Assembly: GCF_042662625.1 (NCBI RefSeq)
Contig: NZ_JBHSXH010000004.1
Span: forward strand, 62,001-126,000
Length of the DNA: 64,000 nucleotides
From: Halopelagius fulvigenes
Lineage (GTDB): Archaea > Halobacteriota > Halobacteria > Halobacteriales > Haloferacaceae
Reading direction: 5' to 3'
Within the stretch, counting starts at the first letter, position 1. Every line of letters starts with the position of its first letter. Position numbers and translations under genes: made by a program. Positions 29,646-38,712 of the stretch are shown in pieces. Below the pieces are notes generated by a model. The model saw nothing but the letters and a program-made list of their open reading frames with translations, ran no database searches and was not told where the DNA came from.

Positions 29646-30515
29646 GTGACTCGACTCGAACGCGTCGCGGACACACGAAACGATACCGGCGAAGGACCGC
29701 TTTGGCACCCCGACGAGGGCTGTCTGTACTGGGTCGATATTCCGCCGGGGAAGCTGTATCGGTTCGACCCGGACACCGAGGCGCACACGCTCGCATACGA
29801 GGCACCCGATGACCAACCCATCGGCGGCTTCACGGTCCAGACCGACGGGTCGCTGTTGCTGTTCGGAGACGGTCGGATCAGCCGATGGCAGCCCGGATCG
29901 GAATCGGCGGAACTCGTCGCGGGCGTCGACGCCGACACGCGATTCAACGACGTTATCGCGGATCCCGAGGGGCGAGTGTTCTGCGGGACGATGCCCGGCG
30001 AAGACTCGCTCGGCGACCTCTATCGGGTCGACGTCGACGCCACCGTGACGGCCGTCGTCGAGGACGTCGATATCGCCAACGGGATGGGGTTCTCCGGCGA
30101 CGGAGAGACGTTCTACTTCACGGAGTCGGAGGCGCACCGGATCTACGCGTTCGACTACGACCGCGCGACCGGCGAGCTCTCGAACCGACGGACGTTCGTC
30201 GAGACGCCCGACGACGAGATTCCGGACGGGCTGACCGTCGACGAGGACGACTACGTCTGGTCGGCCCGGTGGAACGGCGGCCGCGCAGTTCGGTACGACC
30301 CGAACGGGACGCCGGTCGACCAGATTACCGTTCCCGCGCGGAAGGTATCGTCGGTCACGTTCGCCGGTCCCGAGTACGACGACCTGTACCTGACGACCGC
30401 ACTCGATGGCGGTGACCGGGACGGCGAGGGCGACGGGGCCGGTGCGCTCTTCCGAGTCGCAGGGCTCGAAACGGGTGGTCGCGAGGAGTTCCGCTCCCGG
30501 ATCGAGACGGAGTGA
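29646..30515 (+). CDS. xacC: SMP-30/gluconolactonase-family pentonolactonase
   Basis: The 289-residue beta-propeller protein opens the lactone ring of arabinono- or xylono-lactone. Metal ligands of the family are visible: Glu16 in TGEGPLW, Asn101 in RFNDV, Asn145 in IANGMGFS and Asp194 in IPDGLTVD. In Haloferax, XacC of this family hydrolyses pentonolactones made by XacA. It starts at a GTG at 29646. It is divergent from the GH51 gene by 171 bases, which matches joint induction of arabinose release and arabinose oxidation. Confidence 0.83.
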   Translation: MTRLERVADTRNDTGEGPLWHPDEGCLYWVDIPPGKLYRFDPDTEAHTLAYEAPDDQPIGGFTVQTDGSLLLFGDGRISRWQPGSESAELVAGVDADTRFNDVIADPEGRVFCGTMPGEDSLGDLYRVDVDATVTAVVEDVDIANGMGFSGDGETFYFTESEAHRIYAFDYDRATGELSNRRTFVETPDDEIPDGLTVDEDDYVWSARWNGGRAVRYDPNGTPVDQITVPARKVSSVTFAGPEYDDLYLTTALDGGDRDGEGDGAGALFRVAGLETGGREEFRSRIETE

Positions 30516-30624
30516 CCCGGTGGCCGTCGCAGCGGTCGATACCGGTCGTCCGCTGTCCCTCTCCCGCGGTTCATCTCCGGTTACGTCGGCGAACGCTCGT
30601 GACGGCCCGCGACCCCCGAGAGGT

Positions 30625-31728
30625 TTACCGGGACAACGGTACCGGGAGGTCGATGCGCAGGTCGGAGTCGACGGCCTCGTACGCCGCGGTGGGCCACGAG
30701 CCGGTATCGGTAACCACGTCGACGCCGTCCGACGAGACGAGAACGGTGTCTTCCGCCTTCGCCCCCCGTACCGTCGGGTTCCACGCGTACGGCGCGGGCG
30801 CTTCGACGGGCGCGTCGGCCGACGGCGTCGCGGTCCACTCCCGGCTCTCGAACCCGATTGCGCCGCCCTGATGGTGCCGTCGCCACTCGTCTTCCCAGCC
30901 GACGGCCGCGTACGCACGCCGTATCTCGGCGAACACGTCGGCGGCGGTGCCGCCCCCGGTCGTCGCCGCCTCCCGCGTCGCCGCTATCGCCGTCACCGCG
31001 ACGTGACTCGCGTCGTCGTGACGTTCGCGTAGCCACGACGGGGCGTCGAAGTCGACGGTCCGCGTGACGGCGATATTGACGCCGCGTTCGACCGCGACGA
31101 CGGTGAGAAGCGCGTACTCGCCCAACGGTTCGTCCGTCGGCGTGAAGTGTCGATGGCGCTGAGAGCGTTCGGCGCCGCCGACGAGGACGACGGGCGATTC
31201 GAGCCCCCGCCGCCAGAGTTCGTCGCGGAGTCGTCCCGCCGCGGCATACTCGGTGTCGTCCGGAGAGACGTCCCGTGCCACCGTTTCGACCGCGTCGGCG
31301 GTTGCTCGGCCGGCCCGTTCGAGTACCCGCCGGTCCGGTTCGGTGAACGGAAGCCGCAGTCGCGAGGCGTCGACCAGGTCGAGACCCGGTACCGTCGGGA
31401 CGTCCGCACCGGCTCGGTCGGTGCTCGCACGCGCCACTGCCTCCTCGAGGGACGACTCGTACCAGTCGAACGTCTCCACGGGCACCGCCGACGGGAGTTC
31501 TTCCGCGCAGAACCGATCCGCCTCGTTGTTCGACGTGAGCGCTCGGACCGCGTCGCCGTCGTAGCCGAGTGCGGCGACGCCGACGTCCGCCGCGCGGTCG
31601 ACCGTCGAGTCCCCGCCGCCGGTCAACCACGCGAAGTTCGCCGGCCTGAGGAACCACAGCTCGGTCAGTCCTCGTTCGACCATGAACTCGTCTAGACGCG
31701 TCAGTTTCTGGTCGTGTACCGCCGTCAT
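30625..31728 (-). CDS. M24-family (creatinase/aminopeptidase P-like) protein without the usual metal site
   Basis: The 367-residue protein has the N-terminal creatinase-like domain (LTRLDEFMVERGLTELWFLRPANFAWLTGG in parts) and a C-terminal pita-bread fold with HHQGGAIG and AEDTVLVSSDG. The two aspartates and the first glutamate of true M24 metallopeptidases are not at their expected places (VVAVERGVNIAVTRT and APAPYAWNP stand there). It is therefore probably not an active metallopeptidase and may act on a non-peptide amide or be a binding protein. Its position between the lactonase and SDR genes gives no firm clue. Confidence 0.72.
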   Translation of the reverse strand: MTAVHDQKLTRLDEFMVERGLTELWFLRPANFAWLTGGGDSTVDRAADVGVAALGYDGDAVRALTSNNEADRFCAEELPSAVPVETFDWYESSLEEAVARASTDRAGADVPTVPGLDLVDASRLRLPFTEPDRRVLERAGRATADAVETVARDVSPDDTEYAAAGRLRDELWRRGLESPVVLVGGAERSQRHRHFTPTDEPLGEYALLTVVAVERGVNIAVTRTVDFDAPSWLRERHDDASHVAVTAIAATREAATTGGGTAADVFAEIRRAYAAVGWEDEWRRHHQGGAIGFESREWTATPSADAPVEAPAPYAWNPTVRGAKAEDTVLVSSDGVDVVTDTGSWPTAAYEAVDSDLRIDLPVPLSR

Positions 31729-32363
31729 ACCCCTCGCGACGAAGGGCGTCCAATAAACTGTTGGGGTGCGAAACGGCCGGTCTGCTCCGGCGAGGAGACG
31801 ACAACCCGGTCGCCAACTCCATCGTTGCGCGCCAAACGGCGCAGATCCCGCGACTCTACGTATGGTCGGGTCGGCCGGCGATGTATGGAGAAACCGTCCC
31901 GTCGGCTCTCCTGGAGAATGCGAGCGTCACCTTGAGACCGTCCTTCTCGACGGCGGCGCGAGATACCCGCAGTGCGCCGTCACCGACCGGCGTAGGCACT
32001 GCAGGAATCTCACCGGCCCATCGTCGATAGGCCCGCGATTACCGCGGGTCGAGGGAAGAGTGCTTGAACCCGAAAACGGGTAGGGTGAGTAGATCGTCCG
32101 ATAGTCGGACAGCGGGGATACAGACGGCTGGCGGAGTCGGTGGCGTATCAGGGATGCCAACGCCGAGAGGTGGGTGGCGGCGGATCTCGGTTCGGCGCGA
32201 GACCTCTCTGCCGTCGTGCTCCGCCCGGTCGAACCGCTCAGGGTCGTCCGGACGTCTGACAGAACGGCGGTGACGGAGTCGGACCTAACGTCGTCGCTTC
32301 GAGTTCGTCGCGGGGCCCTCCGATACCGACAGTAATAAACGGCGATCGACACGCCTCCTCTGT
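31729..32363. other. Intergenic region with a possible coding fragment
   Basis: This 635-base gap has no intact gene that I can support. On the minus strand, about 31863-32021, a 50-residue open stretch (AGEIPAVPTPVGDGALRV in part) has a coding look, with no start codon and a stop after HT. It may be a fragment of a lost gene. The right end (32330-32363) holds the likely promoter of the SDR gene (acagtaataaacgg). Confidence 0.4.
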
Positions 32364-33134
32364 ATGGCACCGTACGAGCACACCCCAGTTACTGTCGAGG
32401 ACAAGCGTGCAGTCGTCGTCGGCGGCACGAGCGGAATCGGACAGGCGATCGCGCTCGGGTTCGCGAGCGAGGGCGCAGACGTCGTGGCGACCAGTCGGAG
32501 CGAGGAGAAGGTCGAATCGACGGCCGCGTCGATTCGGGAACTCGGATCCGACACCGTGAGCGTGACCTGCGACGTGACGGACTCCGATTCGCTCGCCAGA
32601 GTCCGCGACCGGACGGTCGACGAGTTCGGCGGCATCGACGTCGTCGTGGCGTCCCAAGGGGCCATTTCTCGGGACTCCGTCCGAGACATCACCGACGACG
32701 AGTGGGACTTCGTCACCGACGTCGCCCTCGACGGCGTCCGCCGGGTGACGCAGACGTTCGAACCCGCGATGGACTCGGGGTCGATCATCAACATCTCCTC
32801 GCTGGCGGCGAAGCTCTCCATGTCGAACCTCCCGGCGTACTCGGCGGCGAAAGGCGGCGTCGAGGCGTTCACCCGAGCGTCCGCGAAGGAGTTGGCGCCC
32901 GACATCAGGGTGAACGGTATCGCTCCCGGGTTCGTCATCACTCCCCAGAACGAAGAGACGTACGCGGAGGGGACGGAGAAACGAACGCGCATCGACGAGC
33001 GAACGCCGCTGGGCCGCGTCGCCGATCGAGAGGAGATCGTCGGTGCGGCGGTGTACCTCGGGAGCGACGCCTCCTCGTACGTCACGGGAGAGGTCGTGAC
33101 CGTCGACGGCGGGTTCGCGGACAGCGCCTTCTGA
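32364..33134 (+). CDS. Short-chain dehydrogenase/reductase
   Basis: The 256-residue enzyme has the NAD(P)-binding motif GGTSGIG (20-26), the ASQG motif (96-99, where NNAG is usual), the active Ser145 or Ser146, Tyr159 and Lys163 in YSAAK. It resembles gluconate 5-dehydrogenase and 3-oxoacyl-ACP reductase-type SDRs. In this setting it may oxidise a sugar or sugar acid, and it could serve an additional step of pentose use, but the substrate is not deducible. It converges with xacD. Confidence 0.87.
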   Translation: MAPYEHTPVTVEDKRAVVVGGTSGIGQAIALGFASEGADVVATSRSEEKVESTAASIRELGSDTVSVTCDVTDSDSLARVRDRTVDEFGGIDVVVASQGAISRDSVRDITDDEWDFVTDVALDGVRRVTQTFEPAMDSGSIINISSLAAKLSMSNLPAYSAAKGGVEAFTRASAKELAPDIRVNGIAPGFVITPQNEETYAEGTEKRTRIDERTPLGRVADREEIVGAAVYLGSDASSYVTGEVVTVDGGFADSAF

Positions 33135-33303
33135 GCGCTTCGGGGTCACGGCGACACCGACGGTTCCGTCACCGGAGTGCGACGACGCCGCGGCCCTCGC
33201 GAAACGAGCGCCGAAAAGAGAAGTCGAAAACAGCCGTCCGAGCGAGACCGAACCGATTCTCCGTTGAACTCCGTGACGCCTCGCGTCACGTGCTCGACTT
33301 CGC

Positions 33304-34542
33304 TTACGCTTCGTCGAAGAGGGTTTCGCCCTCGACCATGTGTTCCTCGACGGCGTCCAAATCGAGCGTCAGGCCGAGGCCCGGTTTCTCGGGAATCTCC
33401 ATGCGGCCCCCCTGGATGAGGTCGTCCTCCTCCACGAGGTCCTCCCACCAGTCGAGTTGGTAGGAGTGGTACTCCACCGCGAGCGAGTTGGGGATGGCCG
33501 CGGCGACTTGCGCGGACGCCATCGTCCCGACGGGCGAGGAGACGTTGTGCATCGCCACGGGAATGTAGTACATGTCCGCGAGGTCGGCTATCTTCCGCGT
33601 CTCGCGCATCCCGCCGACGCGGGGGAGGTCGGGCGCGATGATGTCGACCGCTTGGGGTTCTAAGAGCGTCCGTTGCCCGAACTTCCGGTAGACGTTCTCG
33701 CCGACGGCGATGGGCGTCGCGGTGGACTTCGTGACCTCCTCCTGGACGTCGTGGTTCTCCGGCGGGACGGGGTCCTCCAGCCACCAGACGTCGTAGTCCT
33801 CCAGCGCTCGGGCGAGGCGTTTCGCGCTCCCGGCGGTGAACGACCAGTGGCAGTCGAACGCCACGTCGGCGCGGTCGCCGACGGCCTCGGTGACCGCCTC
33901 GACGATCTCGACCTTGTGGTCGATTTCGGGGTTGCGGAGGTGGCGGTTCGCGCGGTCCTTCTCGTGACCCGAGGGGACGTCGAGGTCGAACTTGATGGCG
34001 TCGTAGCCGAGTTCCTCGACGACGCGCACGCCCTCGTCGGCGCAGGCCTGCGGGTCGGCCTCGTTCTCGGTGTGCAGGTCGCAGTAGATGCGCACCTCGT
34101 CGCGGTACTTCCCGCCGACGAGTTGGTAGGCGGGCACGTCGAGGAGTTTGCCGGCCACGTCGTGAAGCGCGATTTCGATGCCCGAGATGGCGGAGATGAC
34201 CTTCCCGGAGACGGAGCCCTCGCCGGACATCTTCTGGACGAGATGCTCGTAGAGGCGGTCGATGTCGAGGGGGTTCTCGCCGACGAGGAACGGTTTCATC
34301 CGCTCGATGATGGCCGTGTCGCCGCCGCCCCAGTAGGACTCGCCGGTGCCGACGACGCCGGCGTCGGTGTAGACGCGAACGAGAATCCAGGGGTAGTTGC
34401 CGTCCACCATCGTCGTCTGCACGTCCGTAATCTCGGCGTCCCGGACGCCGCCCCGGCGGTTCGTGATGTTCATCGTCTCCGCTGAGAGGTCCCGCATCGT
34501 ATACTCCGCGTTCGGATCGCGGAGCTTCGCATGGTCTACCAT
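33304..34542 (-). CDS. xacD: Pentonate dehydratase, enolase superfamily
   Basis: The 412-residue enzyme dehydrates xylonate or arabinonate to 2-keto-3-deoxypentonate. Enolase-superfamily metal ligands are Asp230 (VAFDCHW), Glu256 (WWLEDP) and Glu282 (VGEN). His332 (AMHN) is a likely catalytic residue. From memory its sequence follows Haloferax XacD closely along its length, from the LRDPNAEYTMRDLSAETM start to the EHMVEGE end. It lies 69 bases from xacA in the same direction, so the two may be co-transcribed. Confidence 0.92.
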   Translation of the reverse strand: MVDHAKLRDPNAEYTMRDLSAETMNITNRRGGVRDAEITDVQTTMVDGNYPWILVRVYTDAGVVGTGESYWGGGDTAIIERMKPFLVGENPLDIDRLYEHLVQKMSGEGSVSGKVISAISGIEIALHDVAGKLLDVPAYQLVGGKYRDEVRIYCDLHTENEADPQACADEGVRVVEELGYDAIKFDLDVPSGHEKDRANRHLRNPEIDHKVEIVEAVTEAVGDRADVAFDCHWSFTAGSAKRLARALEDYDVWWLEDPVPPENHDVQEEVTKSTATPIAVGENVYRKFGQRTLLEPQAVDIIAPDLPRVGGMRETRKIADLADMYYIPVAMHNVSSPVGTMASAQVAAAIPNSLAVEYHSYQLDWWEDLVEEDDLIQGGRMEIPEKPGLGLTLDLDAVEEHMVEGETLFDEA

Positions 34543-34611
34543 TACGAATGGAGTGTTTCGAAAGGGAGATAGTAAAACTTGTGACTCGTCAGGTTATCGA
34601 CCCGAGTTCGT

Positions 34612-35703
34612 CTATTCGACCGATACTTCGGCGCCCGTCTCCGCCGCCTCGTGGATAGCCGCAATCGCCCGCATATCGACGAGTCCGTGTTCGCCGTCAG
34701 GCGCGACGGACTCCCCGCGAACGACTCGGTCGGCGAAGTAGTCGAACTCTTCGGTCATCTGGTCGCCGAACAGGTCGCGGCGGCCGTCGTCGATTTCGAC
34801 CGTCTCCCCGTTCGGTTTGGTGAGCGTGAGCGTCTGGGGCGACTGTCCGAGGAACGTATTTTCGAGCGTCAACACGCCGTCCGTCCCCACGACGCGGAGA
34901 CTCCCCGAACTTGTCCCGTGTTGGCTGGACGTGCAGGCGGCGTACGTCCCGTCGTCGAACTGTACGGTGAACGCCGCGTGCTGGTCCGGAACGTCGCGGA
35001 ACGCCTCGTCCTCGGAGTGCATCTGGGCGGTCACGCTCACGGGGTCGGCGTCGAGGACGAACCGGGCGGTGTTGAGCGGGTAGATGCCGATGTCCATGAT
35101 CGTCGCGCCGTAGCCGGCGAGTTCGGGGTCGAGTCGCCACTGGTCGGGGTCGCCGGAGACGACGTCTAACATCTGTTGCTCGATGTGCCCTTGGACCGTG
35201 ACGGGGTCGCCGACGGCCCCCTCGGCGACGAGTTCTCGCATCCGGCGCACCAGCGGGTCCATCTGCATGCGGTAGGCGATCATCAGCGGAACGTCCTCCG
35301 TCTCCGAGACGAGTTCCTCCGCGCGTTCGACCGTCGCCTCCATCGGCTTTTCGCAGAGAATCGCCTTCCCGTGTTCGGCCGCCGCCGCCGCGTACGGTAG
35401 GTGGCGGGCGTTGGGCGTACACACGTACACCGCGTCGTACTCGTCGGTGGCCTCGCCGTCCACGAACTCGTCGTACGTCAGCGCCGTCTCGATACTCTCC
35501 CTCTCGGAGACGAGTTCGGCACCGCTCTCGTGCGTACTACTCACGGCGACGGTCGTCTCGCAGAACTCGGACGCCTCGACGGCGGGTATCGCTTGCTTGC
35601 GCGTCCACCACCCCAATCCGATCATGGCGAGACGAAGCGTCCCCGACTCCAGTTCCTCCCAGTCGCGGTCTCTAGCGCTCTCTAGGTAGTCGTCGACTGA
35701 CAT
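34612..35703 (-). CDS. xacA: Pentose (xylose/arabinose) dehydrogenase, Gfo/Idh/MocA family
   Basis: The 363-residue enzyme oxidises xylose or arabinose at C1 with NADP, giving the lactone. The N-terminal Rossmann fold has IGLGWWTRKQAIPAVE, and CEKPMEA holds the active-site lysine of the family. DIGIYPLNTARF is the conserved helix with catalytic residues. It strongly resembles Haloferax xylose dehydrogenase. The ATG at 35703 was chosen because a cacttttatcg box (leftward) lies about 27 bases upstream; the open frame beyond is the shadow of the divergent xacF gene. Confidence 0.92.
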   Translation of the reverse strand: MSVDDYLESARDRDWEELESGTLRLAMIGLGWWTRKQAIPAVEASEFCETTVAVSSTHESGAELVSERESIETALTYDEFVDGEATDEYDAVYVCTPNARHLPYAAAAAEHGKAILCEKPMEATVERAEELVSETEDVPLMIAYRMQMDPLVRRMRELVAEGAVGDPVTVQGHIEQQMLDVVSGDPDQWRLDPELAGYGATIMDIGIYPLNTARFVLDADPVSVTAQMHSEDEAFRDVPDQHAAFTVQFDDGTYAACTSSQHGTSSGSLRVVGTDGVLTLENTFLGQSPQTLTLTKPNGETVEIDDGRRDLFGDQMTEEFDYFADRVVRGESVAPDGEHGLVDMRAIAAIHEAAETGAEVSVE

Positions 35704-35811
35704 GGTACGAACGTTCCGCACGACCGATAAAAGTGTAGTGGAGTCCGGGGGCCGGGTCGGTCCTCTGCGAAACCGTAACAGTCGTATATCTAAACGATGA
35801 TTGTCTACCCG

Positions 35812-37260
35812 ATGACGGAAACCAGACGCAACTACGTGAACGGAGAGTGGGTCGAATCGGAGACGGGCGAGACCATCGACGTCGAGAACCCGGCGGACCC
35901 GAGCGTGACCGTCGCTCGCTATCAGCAGTCGAACGAATCCGACGCGGCGGACGCCGTGGACGCCGCCGCGAGTGCGCGAGACGAGTGGGCGAACACCCCC
36001 GGTCCCGAACGCGGCCGCATCCTCCGCGAGGCGGGGACCCTCCTCGCCCAACGGAAGGAGGAACTCACCGACATGCTCGTCGCCGAGGAGGGGAAGGCCC
36101 GCCCCGAGGCGGCCGGCGAGGTGCAACGCGCCATCGACATCTTCCACTACTTCTCGACCAAGGCCGCGGACCTCGGCGGCACGGTGAAGGGTGCGAGCGG
36201 ACGGGGGACGAACCTCTACACCCGAAAGGAGCCCGTCGGCGTCGCCGCCCTCATCACGCCGTGGAACTACCCCATCGCCATCCCCGCGTGGAAGCTCGCC
36301 CCGGCGCTTGCGGCGGGCAACACCGTCGTCCTGAAGCCCGCGTCGCTGGCTCCCGGCGTCGCACTCGAACTGGCGAGAGCGCTCGACGACGCCGGCCTCC
36401 CGGACGGCGTCCTCAACCTCGTGACCGGCCCCGGGAGCGAAGTCGGCTCCGAATTCATCGGAAACGACGCCGTGGACGCCGTCTCCTTCACCGGGAGCGG
36501 TCCGGTCGGTGAGATGGTGTACGACCAAGCGACCGACGCCGGCAAACGCGCTCAGACCGAACTCGGCGGGAAGAACCCGACGGTCGTCGCGAGCTCCGCG
36601 GACCCCGCGAAGGCGGCCGAAATCGTCGCCAGCGGCGGGTTCGGCACCACCGGCCAGTCCTGTACCGCCTGCTCCCGCGCCATCGTCCACGAGGACGTCA
36701 AAGACGAGTTCGTCGCCGAACTCGTGGACCGCGCGGAGTCCATCGACATCGGCCCCGGTAACGAACACGAGATGGGCCCGCAGGTCAGCGCCGACGAACG
36801 CGACTCCACCCTCGAGTACGTCGAGGTGGCCCAAAACGAGGGTGCGACGCTCGCTGCCGGCGGCGGCGTCCCCGAGGGCGAGGAAGTCGAGGATGGGCAC
36901 TTCGTCGAACCGACCGTCTTCACCGACGTGGAACCCGACATGCGAATCGCCCAAGAGGAGGTGTTCGGCCCCGTCGTCGCCGTCATCGAGGTGAGCGACT
37001 TCGACGAGGGAATCGAGGTGGCCAACGGCGTCGAGTACGGCCTCTCCGCCAGCGTCGTCACCGACGACCACACCGAGGCGAACCGCTTCGTCGAGGAGTC
37101 GGAGGCGGGCGTCGTGAAGGTCAACGACAAGACGACGGGCCTCGAACTCCACGTCCCCTTCGGCGGGTTCAAGCGGTCGTCCTCGGAGACGTGGCGCGAA
37201 CAGGGCGACGCGGGACTGGAGTTCTACACCATCGAGAAGACCGTCTACGACAACTACTGA
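35812..37260 (+). CDS. xacF: 2-oxoglutarate semialdehyde dehydrogenase
   Basis: The 482-residue aldehyde dehydrogenase turns 2-oxoglutarate semialdehyde into 2-oxoglutarate, the last step of the pathway. It has the catalytic Asn152 (TPWNYP), Glu250 (ELGGKNP) and Cys284 (GQSCTACS). It is divergent from xacA. The start MTETRRNYVNGEW at 35812 was preferred to an in-frame ATG at 35797, because a gtatatct box lies 27 bases before 35812. Confidence 0.93.
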   Translation: MTETRRNYVNGEWVESETGETIDVENPADPSVTVARYQQSNESDAADAVDAAASARDEWANTPGPERGRILREAGTLLAQRKEELTDMLVAEEGKARPEAAGEVQRAIDIFHYFSTKAADLGGTVKGASGRGTNLYTRKEPVGVAALITPWNYPIAIPAWKLAPALAAGNTVVLKPASLAPGVALELARALDDAGLPDGVLNLVTGPGSEVGSEFIGNDAVDAVSFTGSGPVGEMVYDQATDAGKRAQTELGGKNPTVVASSADPAKAAEIVASGGFGTTGQSCTACSRAIVHEDVKDEFVAELVDRAESIDIGPGNEHEMGPQVSADERDSTLEYVEVAQNEGATLAAGGGVPEGEEVEDGHFVEPTVFTDVEPDMRIAQEEVFGPVVAVIEVSDFDEGIEVANGVEYGLSASVVTDDHTEANRFVEESEAGVVKVNDKTTGLELHVPFGGFKRSSSETWREQGDAGLEFYTIEKTVYDNY

Positions 37261-37562
37261 GCCAGAACCCTCGCCGAGCCCGAACCATCGGCCGTCCCGT
37301 CGGACGGAACGGGAACCGGCGCGTCGCCCGAGTCGGTCCCCCACTCGCTCGGCTCTCGCTTTCGCCGCACCCCCGGTTGACGTCTCTCCGCCGCCGGGGT
37401 TTCTCCTACCGGACGAAAAACGGCCGTTCGTCCGCCTCGTGGGCTACACTCGGATCTCCTGTTCGGTGACTTGATAGGCACCTGCGGTTATCTGGCCCGT
37501 GGTATCGGAAAACAGCGGTGGCGGAGACGTTACCTCGTCGTCAATCCGTCGCGGAATTCCGA
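37261..37562. other. Convergent intergenic region
   Basis: The 302 bases between the ends of xacF and the second dehydrogenase gene show no gene, repeat or clear terminator. Confidence 0.5.
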
Positions 37563-38633
37563 CTACAGTTCGACGACGTCGCCGCTCTCGGCCGCTTCGT
37601 GGAGAGCGCGGATGATCCGCATATCCGTCAGCCCGTGCCGGCCGTCCGCGTAGATTTCACCGTCCGTCAGCACGCGGTTTGCGAAGTAGTCGAACTCCTC
37701 TTCCATCTCTCGCTCGGCGTCGAACGCCTCGTGTTCGATCGTAACGGAGAGGTCGTTCCGCGAGAGGCGGAGTTCGACCTGTCCGTGGAACGCCGGTTGG
37801 AACTCGATCTGCCCCTCGGTACCGGTGATCTTCAGATTGGTGTCTTCGTGCGCGTTCTGGCTGTCGGTAGTCACCATCTTCACGTCGTCCTCGAGGACGA
37901 GGAGGGCTGCGGAGCGCTCGTCCGGGACGTCAGCGAAGGCGTCGTGGTGAGAACTCATCTGGGACTGGACTGCGACCGGGTCGCGCTCCAAGAGATAGCG
38001 CGTCGTATTGATCGAATAGATGCCCAGGTCCATCACCGAGGTACCGTACCCCGACAGATCGGGATCGAGACGCCACTGGTCGGGATCCGGGATCATCTCG
38101 AGGAGAGGTTGGCTGTTGTTTCCGTAGACGGACACCGGTTCGCCGATGAAGCCGTCGTCGATGAGCTCCTTGGCCCGCCGAACGGCCGGATCAGTGTGCA
38201 TCCGGTAGGCGATCATCAGCGGAACGTCTGCGGTCTCACAGACGTCGACCATCCGTGATGCGCGATCAATAGTGGCTTCCATCGGCTTCTCACAGAGCAC
38301 TGCTTTGTCCAGGTCTGCGGCGGTCTCGACGTACTCCAGGTGGTAGGCGTTGGGCGTCCCGACGTAGACGGCGTCGTACGCATCGCTGACAGCGCCGTCG
38401 TGGAACTCGTCATAGTTGATCCCGTGGTCCACGCCGTTTTCCTCGGCGAGCCGCTGGGCCTTCTCCGTGGAACTACTCACGAGCGTCGTCACTTCACCGA
38501 GATCGGACGATTCGATCGCCGGGAGAGCGACGTCGATCGTCCACCAGCCGAGTCCGAGCAAGGCGTATCTGACTGTTCCGTCGGTAGTCGTCTGCCAATC
38601 GCGCTCGTCGTAGTTGTCGATCCAATCGAGCAT
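37563..38633 (-). CDS. Second Gfo/Idh/MocA-family sugar dehydrogenase, XacA paralogue
   Basis: The 356-residue protein aligns over its whole length with the XacA protein encoded at 34612-35703. Shared features are LGLGWWTIDVALPAIE, CEKPMEATIDRA, the MTEEFDYF-like stretch MEEEFDYFANR and the C-terminal RHGLTDMR. It is likely an NAD(P)-dependent dehydrogenase for another pentose or hexose, such as arabinose, galactose or glucose. An AT-rich element (attttacta, leftward) about 27 bases before the ATG is its promoter. Presence of two copies suggests substrate splitting between paralogues. Confidence 0.88.
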   Translation of the reverse strand: MLDWIDNYDERDWQTTTDGTVRYALLGLGWWTIDVALPAIESSDLGEVTTLVSSSTEKAQRLAEENGVDHGINYDEFHDGAVSDAYDAVYVGTPNAYHLEYVETAADLDKAVLCEKPMEATIDRASRMVDVCETADVPLMIAYRMHTDPAVRRAKELIDDGFIGEPVSVYGNNSQPLLEMIPDPDQWRLDPDLSGYGTSVMDLGIYSINTTRYLLERDPVAVQSQMSSHHDAFADVPDERSAALLVLEDDVKMVTTDSQNAHEDTNLKITGTEGQIEFQPAFHGQVELRLSRNDLSVTIEHEAFDAEREMEEEFDYFANRVLTDGEIYADGRHGLTDMRIIRALHEAAESGDVVEL

Positions 38634-38712
38634 CGACTCGCGATACCAAGAGCGGGTAGTAAAATCCTCGGACGTCGGTCGCGTTGCTACCCGCGCCAGA
38701 ACGATCCGGACG

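Noticed and set aside
29475..30917. Long leftward open frame continuous with the GH51 gene
   Set aside because: Its translation has no family resemblance, is rich in Arg and Pro, and lies antisense to the well-supported lactonase gene. The GH51 family start and a TATA-like box place the true start at 29474.
31927..32370. 147-codon leftward gene before the SDR gene
   Set aside because: The translation is Arg- and Ser-rich without motif. A different frame in part of the same region looks more like a coding remnant, so no gene is called.
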